Shown: positions 34,154-44,850 of the stretch, in pieces
How the letters are laid out: the number at the start of each line of letters is the position of its first letter
How positions within the stretch are numbered: position 1 is the stretch's first letter
Source: Gracilariopsis chorda
Taxonomy: Eukaryota > Rhodophyta > Florideophyceae > Gracilariales > Gracilariaceae
Length of the DNA stretch: 64,000 bases
Assembly (NCBI GenBank): GCA_003194525.1
Contig: NBIV01000001.1
Coordinates: forward strand, 372,001-436,000
Direction: 5' to 3'
Program-made: the position numbers and the translations under genes
Notes under the pieces: generated by a model
The model's input: the letters and a program-made list of their open reading frames with translations, nothing else
Database searches by the model: none
Told to the model about the DNA's origin: nothing

Positions 34154-34529
34154 ATTTGGCGATTCGAGGTTTCAGAAGTATCGACCCACTTACTGTACAG
34201 CGTTTTCGGTAAGAATTTTGACTTCATCCTTTGAAGACTGGGGTGAGTAGTCGTTCGGGGCATCATGCCTCGACCGATATTATGATGACAAGATATTTGT
34301 GATGAACTGTATCAGACACATCACGCGTCATATTGGGTCTGAACACTAAGCGCGTCACGCAGCTGTGGAACCTCGCGAAACATATCGAGTGAAGTTACTC
34401 TAGGCTACTAGCAGGACAGCTTAGGTGAAATAAGTGAAAGGACGGTCCGTTGGGAAGGCTATGTAACAGGGACTCTTCTGCACAACCTGGTTTTCCGCTC
34501 TTGAATGTTCTGCCACTGGTCCGGATTAT

Positions 34530-34576
34530 AAGGATGAAGGGAAGGGTTAATTAGTTAGCAATCTAACTCCATCCTT
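34530..34576. repeat. AAGGATG/CATCCTT inverted repeat with GGGTTA core
   Basis: Outer arms AAGGATG (34530) and CATCCTT (34570), inner GTTAG and CTAAC. It shares TTAGCAATCTAAC with 54828-54840. Confidence 0.7.
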
Positions 34577-35011
34577 AAAAACTCTCGGGTAGTTAGTAAC
34601 ACGCTGTCTGCTGTGTTTTTCCTTGATTCTGAGGAAGGTACGTTTAGGGCGCAGATTTATGCAGAACATCCAAAACGCATGCTTAAGCCTCTCCCCTCAA
34701 GGAAGACAACGCTTTGCAGAACGAACTAGCAGCAGTGGTAGTTTGTGGTCTCACCCGACCTCGTCGCGAGAGGACCCAGATATTGCATCCTGGTTTCGCG
34801 AAGTAACCATTATGAAAACGGGGTTCTCCCTTCCTACCCTGTATCTGCGGAATCGCTTACACCTGAAACTGCTACCTGCTGGTACTTCTTCCATGTTGCG
34901 AGCTTCTGAGAGTCTCAAGGAATTATTGAGAACGGATATACTGCAGGGTGAGAGGCCCTTGGTAACACATTCAAATAGGAAACTCGCGCACTTGACCCGA
35001 ACACATCATGT

Positions 35012-37000
35012 TTACAATGCACCATTCTCGGCGTCCCTTGCCATTGCGGCAAGATACTTGGCATGCAGCTTCTCTTGACGAACTCTAGCTTTTGTCAGAC
35101 TTTTAAGAGCAGACTTGGATAAGTCCTTGCCGTCGCAATTCTTCTTCGGCATGCCACTGTCATCATATTCAGAGTACTTACCCGCATACTCACCCTGCCG
35201 GAACATGTCTGCCGGAGACACTGCCCCCCTCTCAAGTTCCTCCCGCAGCTTGGCCTCTCGTGCAGCTTTTTGACGTTCTTTCTCTTCCCTCCGTTTCTGT
35301 TCCGCTTCTTTCTTTCTCTGAATCTCCATCACAAGCGTGGCAGCATCCTCCATTTTCCACACGGAGGACTGGTCCAAGCCACGATCCTCCAGTCTGATTC
35401 CAAGCGGTGGCAAAACGTCATCTCTCACCGCATCGCAAAGCGCCAGAATTTTCGCAATTGCCTCGGTCTTGTCTCCGCGCGCCGTTTTGCGAATCTGATC
35501 TCTAAACGCGCAAAACGCATCAAGAGTAGGAGCTATGATTTTCTCCCTAGACTGACCTTGCGCCGACGCATCATCTCCGTATCCAATATCATTACTACTA
35601 GAAACGAGTCCGAATACTTTGAACATCTTGGTGACATATTTTCCAATGGAAGTTAACAAAAGTTCGTTTGCGTCTACTCCCTGACCGGCCAAGTACGCGT
35701 TCGTAAAGCGGACAAGACTTTGAATCTCTCGCAGGGCACTAGGAGTATCAAAATCATTTGCAAGATGGTCGTGAACAGCATCTTGACGACGTCGCAGCTC
35801 GGCGGCAAGTTCGGTATCCAGTTGTTTCGGTCGTAACTGTCTAGACTTGATATCATGCTTTGCAATATCTCGCAAAGTAGCCTTTAGAGCGCCGAAGAAA
35901 TCTATAAATGTTCGATCAAGATTAATAGCCTCTTCCATACCATGTTCGGTATACGTCATCGGGGCTCGATACCGATAGCCAAGAAAAGCGAGTCGAATTT
36001 GTCGGGCATTATACCGTTGCAACCAGTTGTCAATAGAGATGAAATTCTTGAGCGACTTGGACATTTTGAGGCCGTCAATATGCAAATGTCCCGAATGCAA
36101 GAAGTAGTTGACCCACTGATGGCTGTCATGATACGCCTCCGCCTGCGCCACTTCATTAGAGTGGTGCGGGAAACGCAGATCCTCGCCGCCCACATGAACA
36201 TCAATAACAGGGCCAAGCACAGTGGAGGCCATCGCAGAGCACTCAATGTGCCATCCAGGGCGCCCCTTTCCCCAAGGGGACTGCCAGAAGGGCTCACCAG
36301 GCTTGCTGCTTTTCCAGAGTGCAAAATCTCCAGAGGCCTTTTTCTGGCGCGTAATTGCGTCATCCGCTGTGGAGAGGGCGCCCTCGCCCTCGGCAATGAG
36401 GGCCTCATTTCCGACTGAAGAAGGCTCTAACTTTCCGTAGGTATGACCGGCCGCTTGAAAGGCGGCGGTGTCAAAATAGACGGAGCCGTGACTCTCGTAT
36501 GCAAAGCCGTTTTGCATGATGTGGCGAATGTAGTCAACGGTCTCCGTGATGTACTCCGAGACTCGCGTAATGTAGGTTGGACGAAGAACGTTGAGAGCGT
36601 CCATATCGCGCATAAACTCAGCCTCGTAATGGCGTGCGAGGGACTGAAAGGGGATGGTTCGTTCATTTGCACGCTTGATGATTTTGTCATCAATGTCGGT
36701 TATGTTCATCTGCACGATGAGGTTGTAGCCGAAATAATCGGCGAGAATGCGACGCACAATGTCGAAGCGCACGTAGTTGGATGCATGTCCGACGTGGGCA
36801 GAGTCGTACACAGTGGGCCCGCATATGTACCAGGTGAGGTTGTTGGAGTTGTCCTGCGTGACGAACGGGACGGTGGTGGCGGTGAAGGTGTTGAAGACAT
36901 TGAGCTTGCTGTTAGAAAAGTCGGACGGTCCGTACCAGGGGTGGTTTTCGGATGGCACTGGGGACGGGGCGGGTGGAGGGTTGGTGACGGTGGAGCCCAT
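35012..37000 (-). CDS. CARS: Cysteinyl-tRNA synthetase, cytosolic type
   Basis: 662 residues, single exon, ATG at 37000. Charges tRNA-Cys with cysteine. Class I signature: CGPTVYDSAHVGH (60-72, HIGH motif as HVGH) and GLKMSKSLKNF with KMSKS at 312-316. The active-site zinc ligands are C60, C254 (HIECSAMAS), H279 (RFPHHSNEVAQ) and E283. The core runs to about 470. A Lys/Glu/Arg-rich tail follows and ends in DDSGMPKKNCDGKDLSKSALKSL-type sequence with EKLHAKYLA, as in eukaryotic cytosolic enzymes. A Pro-rich start (about 1-25) shows no obvious organelle-targeting character. It is divergent from the zinc-finger gene at 38475, sharing a 1.5-kb very GC-rich spacer. Confident; only the exact compartment is inferred. 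Confidence 0.96.
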   Translation of the reverse strand: MGSTVTNPPPAPSPVPSENHPWYGPSDFSNSKLNVFNTFTATTVPFVTQDNSNNLTWYICGPTVYDSAHVGHASNYVRFDIVRRILADYFGYNLIVQMNITDIDDKIIKRANERTIPFQSLARHYEAEFMRDMDALNVLRPTYITRVSEYITETVDYIRHIMQNGFAYESHGSVYFDTAAFQAAGHTYGKLEPSSVGNEALIAEGEGALSTADDAITRQKKASGDFALWKSSKPGEPFWQSPWGKGRPGWHIECSAMASTVLGPVIDVHVGGEDLRFPHHSNEVAQAEAYHDSHQWVNYFLHSGHLHIDGLKMSKSLKNFISIDNWLQRYNARQIRLAFLGYRYRAPMTYTEHGMEEAINLDRTFIDFFGALKATLRDIAKHDIKSRQLRPKQLDTELAAELRRRQDAVHDHLANDFDTPSALREIQSLVRFTNAYLAGQGVDANELLLTSIGKYVTKMFKVFGLVSSSNDIGYGDDASAQGQSREKIIAPTLDAFCAFRDQIRKTARGDKTEAIAKILALCDAVRDDVLPPLGIRLEDRGLDQSSVWKMEDAATLVMEIQRKKEAEQKRREEKERQKAAREAKLREELERGAVSPADMFRQGEYAGKYSEYDDSGMPKKNCDGKDLSKSALKSLTKARVRQEKLHAKYLAAMARDAENGAL

Positions 37001-38474
37001 GACGGGGGCACTGTGATGCGATGCAGCTGTGGGGGCTGGCGCATGGGCGGATCAAGCGCGACGGCGGGAGAAGGGTGGCGGCCGTTTGCGCGCAACGAAT
37101 CGAAAGGTGCGCGCCTGCGAGATGTTGATTGCGCAGATTTTTTAAGATTTTTTTAAAATGTTCTGTGTACGGGCACGTGGGGGGGGGGGGGTGGGGGGTG
37201 AAAGGAGATGCATTGCTTACAGCGGCGAAGCGAGGCGCAGCCGTGCTGAGAAAGGGATCTTGAGCGAAACGAAGAACTGTCATATGACGGTGATGCGCTT
37301 GTAGCTTGTACTGAACAAGGGTATGTGCCGTTGAAAGGGCTGGTGGAAGCTTCATTGGCTGCAGCAGCGATAAAGATGCGAAGAGCGGGGTTGCAGATTT
37401 GGAGGGAGGTGACCATTGGGTGGTGGACGGGGCGCGTACGTGTCGCTGGGGACGCAGAGGAAAAACGTGGCCGACGGGCGACGCAGCGAGGGGCAAGGCG
37501 AGAGCTGTATCAAGGGGCGTGTGGATGGGCGCGTGCACGATTTGCGCGAGGAGTATCGCGACGCACGCGCGGCGGTGCGTGACGGAGATCGTCCGTACAT
37601 ACGCTGCGCGCAGCAAGGCGCGGGCGGCGGCGGCGCGAAAGCGTGTGCGCGGGAGCGGGATTGAGGCTGCGGGCGAAGGAGCGAGGCGGGCAATGATGCA
37701 GGGGGGGTAGCACCCTGTAGGGTTTGCGGACAGCAGAGGGCGAAAACAAGCAGGGCGATGCACTTGAAGCGGGCGGCGGAAGCGAGGCGGCGGGAATGCG
37801 AGGGCTGGCGGCGCTGCGCAGGGCTCACGTGCTTGGAGCCGTTTGTGATCGCACGCAGTTCAAAACCCTAGCGCCAGTTGCGCTATTCATGCGCGCGCGC
37901 GCGTGCAGTGCAGAACAGTGCGCACGCACCGGCGCTTACACTGCTTTCCGCCGCCGCTGTCCACGTGTAGGCGCGCGAGCGCGCGGTGCAATTGGCTGTT
38001 GCGGACGCGCGAGCACGAAGCACGCACCAATCAGCGTGTGCGCGCACGCGCGCCGCATGCCACCCGTCACGCCGGAGCACGTACCCGCCGACTCGCTGAT
38101 TGGCCGCCCCGTACTCCCGTCGTCAACCGCCCCGCGTAGCCCCCCGTCACGCCTCCCACTAGCGCGCCCGCACGCAAAAGACGGTCCGGACCGCGCCACC
38201 GCCTGCACCACCACGTCACCCACCACAACCCCCCCCGTCGCCCGCCTCCCCACCCATGCCCACTTAACTCCGCCATTTCCCACCCACCTCCCCTCCGCTC
38301 CTCTTCCTCTGCCTCCCTCCTATAAGAAACCCTTCTCTTCCCCCCACTCTCCCACCCCTTCAACCCTCCCGTCCTCCACACTGCAAAAACATTCACACGC
38401 AGCCCCACCCACAACACATCCACCCTTGCCCCACCACTGCCCTCTTACTTCTCTCCCCTGCCCACTCTCCAACA
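37001..38474. promoter_or_regulatory. GC-rich divergent promoter region (CARS / zinc-finger gene)
   Basis: 1.47 kb between two outward-facing genes, far richer in G, C and CpG than its surroundings, which leaves long but empty frames open on both strands. It contains a run of 13 G (37179-37191) followed by T and six G, an alternating GCGCGCGCGCGTGC tract near 37892, a strong C/T bias from about 38260 to the zinc-finger ATG, and a TATAAGA box at 38321-38327, 148 bp before that ATG. Confidence 0.55.
38321..38327 (+). promoter_or_regulatory. TATA-like box of zinc-finger gene
   Basis: TATAAGA inside a C/T-rich tract, 148 bp upstream of the ATG at 38475. Confidence 0.4.
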
Positions 38475-39065
38475 ATGTCCTCCGCCAGATCATCCAACTC
38501 CTCACACAAGCTCCAAATGTCGTACATCCTCAACGAGCGCGAGAGATCACCAGAGCTATCCGACCGCATGGAAGTGGACACTCCGCCGCCCTCATCATCA
38601 TCATCATCCGCCGCCCGCTCCTCATCAACAATGCCCTCCTCCTCCTCCTCCTCCTCCTCCTCCTCCGCCCGCCACCGCATGATGCTAGACGCAGCCGATC
38701 GCAAGTACCCCTGCGAAGCATGTGACTTCAGGTTCAAGTCGCGCGGAGATCTTCAGAAACACATCAATGCCAAACACCTCAAGATTCGCAAGCACGTATG
38801 CAGGAACTGCGGCGCCTCCTTCTCCGAAAAGGGAAACCTCACCAAGCATGAGAAACGAGAAAGTGGCGTACGTGAGTTCGAATGCAAACTGTGTCCCAAA
38901 ACATTCGTGCTTCGTGACGGGCTGGTCAGGCACGAGAAACAGGTACACGGTATCACTCACTCGTCGTCCAGTTCACGACAACCGTCGGCTGCTGCTTCTT
39001 CGTCGTCGTTCCACATTCCGTCATCGCATCCCAAGCACTACTCGTCCTCACGAAGCCGTAAATAG
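38475..39065 (+). CDS. Small C2H2 zinc-finger protein
   Basis: 196 residues, single exon. A Ser-rich leader includes two poly-Ser runs encoded by TCA/TCC triplet repeats (about 38596-38663). Then come three tandem C2H2-type units at about 77-160. Finger 1, YPCEACDFRFKSRGDLQKHINAKH, is canonical (C-X2-C-X12-H-X4-H). Finger 2, HVCRNCGASFSEKGNLTKHE, lacks its second His, since the position after HEKR is Glu and the linker reads ESGVREFEC where TGERPFEC is usual. Finger 3, ECKLCPKTFVLRDGLVRHEKQVH, is canonical. A Ser/His/Arg-rich tail ends in SSSRSRK. Probably a nuclear nucleic-acid-binding protein; the target cannot be told. TATA-like box and pyrimidine-rich leader upstream. Confidence 0.85.
   Translation: MSSARSSNSSHKLQMSYILNERERSPELSDRMEVDTPPPSSSSSSAARSSSTMPSSSSSSSSSSARHRMMLDAADRKYPCEACDFRFKSRGDLQKHINAKHLKIRKHVCRNCGASFSEKGNLTKHEKRESGVREFECKLCPKTFVLRDGLVRHEKQVHGITHSSSSSRQPSAAASSSSFHIPSSHPKHYSSSRSRK
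38596..38663 (+). repeat. Triplet repeats encoding poly-Ser
   Basis: TCA-rich and TCC-rich triplet runs within the zinc-finger gene. Likely length-variable. Confidence 0.85.
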
Positions 39066-40713
39066 CAACTTTGAGCAATATTTGTATGCCCGGCCGCCAT
39101 CGCCCCCCTCCCCCCTTTCGCCCTCTGTATGGCCGCCGGACACGCGGCTGTATCTAGTGAACGGTAACCGAACAGGTTCCGTGTTTGTCTTCAAGACCCC
39201 CCTTTCCTTTTGTGGTGGCTCGCGCGCCACGGTCTCAAGAAAAGGGTTGAGCTTGTTCTGTTTGTTGTGTGCGCCGTCATGCGACGGCGGATGGTTGACG
39301 CATCAGGAGCGCTCACTGTGTTCGCTTGTCTTATTTGCCGTCAACAGCTAAAGTAGTGCCCTCGTCGCGTGCGCGAAAGCAACGCGATGGGCAACAAGAA
39401 AGAAAGGAAAGGCAGCACAGCGCCGTCTCTGCGCGCTGTACGCGGCTGCTAGCTCAGAGGCGCGCATCGCGCTGCCTGGCCGAGGTGCGCAGCGCGCAAC
39501 AGTTTTATCGTTTGAAGCAGGGAGTACACCAAGAAGCTACGTTGCTTGTTTTGCTACAGAATTTGATGATTAATCTGGTGAGGTATGAGGCCCTTTTTTC
39601 CGAGTAAAGTGCGCGATTTGTTGTCTGCAACCTGCACTGGCGACGAAGCGGATGACACGGCGGCTGCACGGCGGGTGCCGCGAGGTGACGAGCGGCGTGG
39701 CGTCGCACGTGATGGCACGCAAGTCCGCATTGCTCACGCACCTTCACAGCGTGCACTGGCGTGCAGCAGCGCATCGAGCACGTGATGGCTCTCTCGCCAC
39801 AACCCTCCGACTGTGCGATGCTCCGTACACGTGGCGCGCGCCCCTCCCTCCGGCCACGCGCGCACGCGACGCGCACGCGCCTCCTGCTGCACGCGCTGAT
39901 AGCCTGTTCCAAAATTCATCTGCGTCACGCGTGGCGCACCCTCCCCGCCCCCCCACGGTAACCTTACATCTCATCTTCCTGCTCGAGCACCATGCCCCCT
40001 CCTCCTCCCCCGTCATCCAATCCCGCATTCCCCCCAGCAAAACTATACTGTAAAAGCTTCAAAAACCCACCCCCAGTGCCTGCCATAACAGTACTTCGCC
40101 AACCCATCATCTCCATCCCAGCTCTCACAATGCTTTATTCCGTAACGTTTTCTTTCTCGTTACAACCTTCATCTCAACCTCTCAGATCCGCCAATCCCGA
40201 TATCGTCCCCTCCTACAAACGTCATCCCGACAAGCCCTCTTCAACATTTCCGTGCTCCTCTTTCTTTTCTCCCACCCCCCCAGTAACGTAACGCTCTTTC
40301 GCATTCTTTTCAGTGCGCCCACTCTTGCCATGTCGCTTGTCGATAACCAGATAACCAGGCCCCACACGTTGTACACCCTCACCAACACCCACCCCACTCA
40401 CCGTGTCAGCCATGTTTCCAACTCGTAGAGCCGCGTCTATTTGCACAAACCACAATCGTGAATCGAACCACACAGCTTGCGTCTATCTTGGCAACTCTTC
40501 CACATTCCGCGCAAAATACTCACAGTCATACAAAGAAAAAGAACCCATCTCAAAACGTTGACAAACTCTATCGCCAATTTCCCGGATCAGCACATATGCG
40601 CGCATATGCAAAACCACCAAAATCAAATCTTACCGCAGCCAAAAAGAACACTAGAAAAAGAGTAGAAAAAGAGGCGCGCGTGCAATAAACGGCTTACCTG
40701 CGTAACACTAAAA

Positions 40714-40751
40714 GTTACCCTCGGTACCTTTGGTACCGGTACCGGTGGTAG
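40714..40751. repeat. Compound palindrome of GGTACC units
   Basis: Overlapping GGTACCTTTGGTACC and ACCGGTACCGGT palindromes, an enriched form of the GTACCNTTGGTAC motif. Confidence 0.7.
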
Positions 40752-43324
40752 CCGCCCATTTGCGCCAGTGCATCGCGCCTTTCAGAACGGTGAGTTGCCT
40801 CGTCAGCCAAAACTGGCTCGTCCTCGCCCACTCTTCATTCCACGTTCTTGTTGGTCTCCTCCTCTGCTCTCGCTGTGACCGCCCAACACTGGCTGCTCGT
40901 CTTTGAACCATCCTGTGTATCTCGTATCTCGTCGGTGACTCCTAAACAATCACCGAGCGCTTCTTCACACTGCGCCCCCTCACCGGCACTCGCTTCATCG
41001 CGTATCGAACGCGCTCCTTGCGATACCCTTCACCCTGATATGCCCCGTCCCGCCCCGTCATCTGCCCCGAATCCACTCCGTACAGAACGCCCCATCTTGC
41101 ACACCGCCTCTCGACAATCTCAGCGCTCGATACTTCTCTTTACAACATGTCCAAAGCCCCACCTCACCAGTTTCATCACAGATCGTTACATCAACTACAA
41201 GTCCATCCCTCACATTTGCGACAGCTACGTTTTCTTCTTTTTTGAAGCAAACACATAATTGCAATTCCAATCTTCGTTTCGTCTCGTCACTCACCCGTAC
41301 ATTGAAGCCAATGGCTGACAGAAATTGCCCTTACAACAACTACCCCAGTAGCGCGTTTGTAGGACGGAAGCACTACACACCGTAGATATTTACAATCGAG
41401 CGTAGCACGTGCATGGGGACCGCTGAACGGCCTGTTCAGCTTGAAAATCTCGATAATCGATTCAACAAAAGCGCCAAGTGCCCGCTATCGTTCTTTGCCC
41501 CACAATCTCTTGCGTTCACATTCCGACGCACTGATATTGCCATGTCACGTGTTCTTCGTTTATTGTCCTCGTCATCATAGTACCTTTGTAGTATGCGAGT
41601 GACACTGCGAACTTTCAGCACGAAGGAAGCAGACAATAACCATAAGGCGTCTTTCTATATTCAAACTTCTCATGCTGTCCGTTGAGAAGAAGAAAATCAA
41701 TGGTCACTATCTGTTCTGACGAGAATGAACTTCTGGGTTCTAATGAAAACGCTCTCATCGACCTGTCCGTGACTACTTTGTATAACAGACTATTCTCTTA
41801 CCGTCCAGGTACGCGAGAGGCGCAAAAGCCTTCTTCTCACTCACTCTCCTCAAAAAAGGTTGATTACTCTTTACTTCACTCTGCTTAGTCCAGCAGACGT
41901 AACTAGGAACAACGTAATAACTGGTATGAGACTCGGGGGATTGAACCACGATGTTGCGATAGATGCAATTCTAAGACACACAATCCTTTACGGACACTTC
42001 TAGCTTTCTATCAACGGCATAGAGAAGTTAGCAATTGCTACCGGCTTTTAAGCTGGGACTAGCACTGTGTGGTGCAGAACATACTACATTATGTCGTAGA
42101 AAAGAAAGCGTCTCGAGCTGTGTGTATCAAAGGTATAGGTGCTGTAAGGAGGACGGGTTAAAGGTTACTCACCGTGGCGGGTGGACGTCATTGTACTGTA
42201 TCCTCTTACAAAAAGCGGTGATTGTAAACTATCCCAAGGTTATGCCCATCCACCAATGCAGACAATCGTGCTACGTTTTCTAGCGAATAGTTACACCAAA
42301 GTCACTTCCCCCAAAATCTGATGGCCAGCGAGCTGTCACTGAAAATCAAGGCCGAAGATGAATCCATTGAGGAGATGTCGATAAGCAGAGCCAGATACTT
42401 TACGTCCAGGAATGGCTGTAACTTTTGAAACGGAGACTGTTTGCCGTTTGATGATAAGGGTTATCTGAAGTTGGTGGATGTCACGGACAGATGCAGAGTG
42501 GCAAAACAAAATAAAACACAGCATGAATCAATCAAGCAACGATTATGAAGGTTTCGCCTATATTGGAGGAGACGTACCTTTACAATGGCAGCAACCTGGA
42601 CATGGACACGGTTCTATCGAAACCTCAATGACTACAACATCTGTGGAAGAGCCGCCTCTGCGCTGACCTATCCAAAATGTAAGTTAAAAAGCGATCTGCG
42701 CCTGGCACATAAGTTGACAGATTTTGCATGAACGGAGGAAAATTTTACACGAAAAAAGCAATAGATACCGACTCACTACGCTTTCTTTCAGTTCAAATGG
42801 ACCCTAGGAGAACAAAATAGGGACCAGAGCGCATGATAGACCTGAGCGGAAGGCACAAAGTATGGGTACGGGAACACAAGGCATTCCTGGTCCCGGGAGA
42901 AGGAGGTATGTGAGGGAGGGCAAACCAAATGAGAGTGATAGAATGGTCCGCCAGCACTCTTGTGAAGTAGAGAAGCATGAATCGATTCGAGGGCGGAAGC
43001 AAGACAAAGGGTAAATCGGGAAGGCTTTAGAGTAACAGATCAGCACTTTCATATCTAGTCGATGCAGATTTTGGACCCAAGAAAAGGCCCAAAGAATAGA
43101 TGGGTGCTAAATGGTTATCTTGAAGCAACTACTCTTCATATCAGTACGTGTAATCCTGTCCACAGCAATTTTTTCTAGACCTATGACAGTCACGAACACA
43201 ATTTGGAACAGCCAAACAAGATGAGAAAGCGTGCATTAGCGCCTCAAGTAACTGAACGTGACCGGGGCCGTGTGAAAGTGTGGCTACAACATATGATCGT
43301 CGTTACACGTCACTTTGAAGACGA

Positions 43325-43389
43325 GGGGTTAAAGGGTTACCCGTGGGGCACAGATTTAGGCACTGGGGTAGCCCTTAACCTTCTAACCC
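43325..43389. repeat. Inverted repeat with GGGTTA / TAACC arms
   Basis: Begins GGGGTTAAAGGGTTACCC and ends GGGTAGCCCTTAACC then CTAACCCT: imperfect, about 65 bp. Resembles a very short non-autonomous element or a degenerate member of the AAGGGTTA hairpin family. Confidence 0.6.
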
Positions 43390-44191
43390 TGATAAGCAAA
43401 CATGGAAGAATTCTGTGGCTCTGAGTGGCCAAGTTACTGTGGTACCATGCACAAATATGCACACACTGACCACCATTGGTACCCTTGGTAGAAGCTTCTC
43501 CTTCGCATGCCCCAGAAGGTTTGTGAGTAGGGAAGCACCCTACGGTGCTTGCAAGCACGCTTAGGCGTTTGATGCAACGACGATCTCCATTAGTTACGCA
43601 AATATGTCTACCACAAAGCAAGGAAAACAACCGGGCAAGGGGGACCCGACACGTTGCAAAAGCACGACACTCGCGATCGTAGATGGATTGAGGCCGCCCC
43701 GCAACAAGTGAAACCTTTTCTTTTCCCGGAAGGAGGAGGTTCTTTTATGGTACTACATGTTGCGCCTTCATGACCGATACGTACATATAGTACGCGCAGC
43801 GAGCCCATAGCACGTGATAATAACAAGAGGAACATATTGCTGACGAGTTCAATGTCATCGGAACCCGAGGTATCCGTGTATCTAATTGTCAACCAAGGGC
43901 ACTGCTCACACTACGATTCGAACCTGGGCACGTGCATCTCGGCTTCACGTGGTGTGGCTGACTCCGATCCCTTTTCACCGGGGCGGAGCGAAATGAGAAC
44001 GCAGACGGATCTCCAACGGAGGCCAAGGACGGATGTGAAAAGTTCCAGATGCTTTTAACACAGAGATGCCTAACGCTGACGTGTGCATAAATGTCATCCC
44101 TCATCATCAGCACACGGAATGCCCATTCACTTGACAAGCGCTGTGAATTCCACAACGGAATCAGAGGAATCAGCGGAATCATCGAAAAGTG

Positions 44192-44850
44192 ATGTGGCCA
44201 ACGAAAAATCTCTTCCGTAAAGGGTGCGAACGTTCTGCCTTAGATACCTCATTTCAGATCATTGGCGTCTGCAAGGGGACGCTGCCATCAATGCGAAAGC
44301 AGTTATTCAATAATTCATATGAAGCCTTATTCGACACCCTCCGCTTATCCAAGGGCGGCCTTCATTCCTTTTTGTCAAGAGCGAGAGCCCAGGTTAGTGA
44401 GATGAGCGAGTGAAGCTGACTCTTGCTTGGCAGACAGCGACATTTGTGCAAGAAGTAGAGCTGTTAGTGGGAGATGAGCACGACAGCGCCGTGGTTACCT
44501 GTCTGTCGATAGCACGCGCGAAGCACGAACCACTGACTGCCTCAGCTTGCGAAGGTGCGATTTGGATATGTCGCGAAGAGGGTGGAAGAGCGTTGGTACT
44601 ATTCGCAAACTTGCGCAAGATGCAAACGCCGTCACCGTTTCGTGCTCGCTGCTTGTGCACGGTAAGTTGCTCCCACTCCCGTTTTTAAACAACAGTTCAT
44701 CGATTGAGGCGCGGAGCACGCGATTTTGGAACATCCACTCATAGCCTAAGATGCTCTCCTCAGTGCTGGACGTTGCAGATCACGTGGAGTAAAGAAGTGA
44801 CACCGGCATTCCGATGGACTCCGGCAAAAGTGCGATTTCCATACGCATGA
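44192..44850 (+). CDS. Small three-exon gene, product unknown (possible WD-repeat piece)
   Basis: Modelled exons are 44192-44392, 44434-44661 and 44764-44850, each an exact multiple of three, giving 171 residues. Intron 1 (41 nt) runs CAG|GTTAGT to TTGCTTGGCAG. Intron 2 (102 nt) runs ACG|GTAAGT to CTCTCCTCAG. Both are near-consensus and phase 0, which is the main evidence. The middle exon reads HDSAVVTCLSIARAKHEPL then TASACEGAIWIC, with the look of a WD40 blade, but the repeat is single and weak. The start is uncertain: CTGCCTTAG and CCTCATTTCAG just upstream look like further acceptor sites, so extra 5' exons are possible. I do not recognise the family. Confidence 0.4.

Larger units (their letters stand above)
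33557..35011. other. Intergenic region upstream of Rpt1 and downstream of CARS
   Basis: 1.45 kb. It holds the likely Rpt1 promoter: GTACCCTTGGTACCCTTGG at 33622-33640 and CCACGTGTGG at 33774-33783, plus ACACGTGG near 33862. It also holds three back-to-back hairpins at 34081-34153 and an AAGGATG/CATCCTT inverted repeat at 34530-34576. A 151-codon plus-strand frame (34623-35078) overlaps the end of the CARS gene and is not supported. Confidence 0.5.
39066..44191. other. Long intergenic region
   Basis: 5.1 kb. From 39066 to about 40300 it is GC-rich with CpG, ending in a C/T-rich tract (about 40200-40290), and resembles promoter DNA without a recognisable gene after it. 40714-40751 carries overlapping palindromes (CTCGGTACCTTTGGTACC, ACCGGTACCGGT). 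41928-42012 (minus) resembles a decayed class II (Leu/Ser) tRNA. 43325-43389 is an inverted repeat with GGGTTA arms. 43478-43490 holds GGTACCCTTGGTA. Small frames, for example at 41700-41888 and 43852-44058, could be exons but I cannot support them. Confidence 0.4.

Noticed and set aside
34083-34160. CRISPR-like repeats
   Set aside because: Hairpins differ from each other and there are no regular repeat-spacer units; the DNA is eukaryotic.
33904-34266. Overlapping frames on both strands around 34 kb
   Set aside because: They cover the triple-hairpin block; the symmetry of the hairpins opens both strands.
34623-35078. 151-codon plus-strand frame
   Set aside because: Runs antisense into the CARS 3' end, no domain, composition not protein-like.
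36912-37828. Minus-strand frames of 158-283 codons upstream of CARS
   Set aside because: Same GC-driven openness, Arg/Pro/Ala-rich, overlapping in several frames.
37724-38725. Long open frame (333 codons) on the plus strand over the CARS/zinc-finger spacer
   Set aside because: Low-complexity Pro/Arg/Ala/Thr sequence in very GC-rich DNA, overlapping the promoter and another frame of the zinc-finger gene; long frames are open on both strands here because stop codons are rare at this GC.
43905-43960. GGTTCGAATC on the minus strand as a tRNA B box
   Set aside because: The T-stem around it does not pair and no A box or acceptor stem is present.
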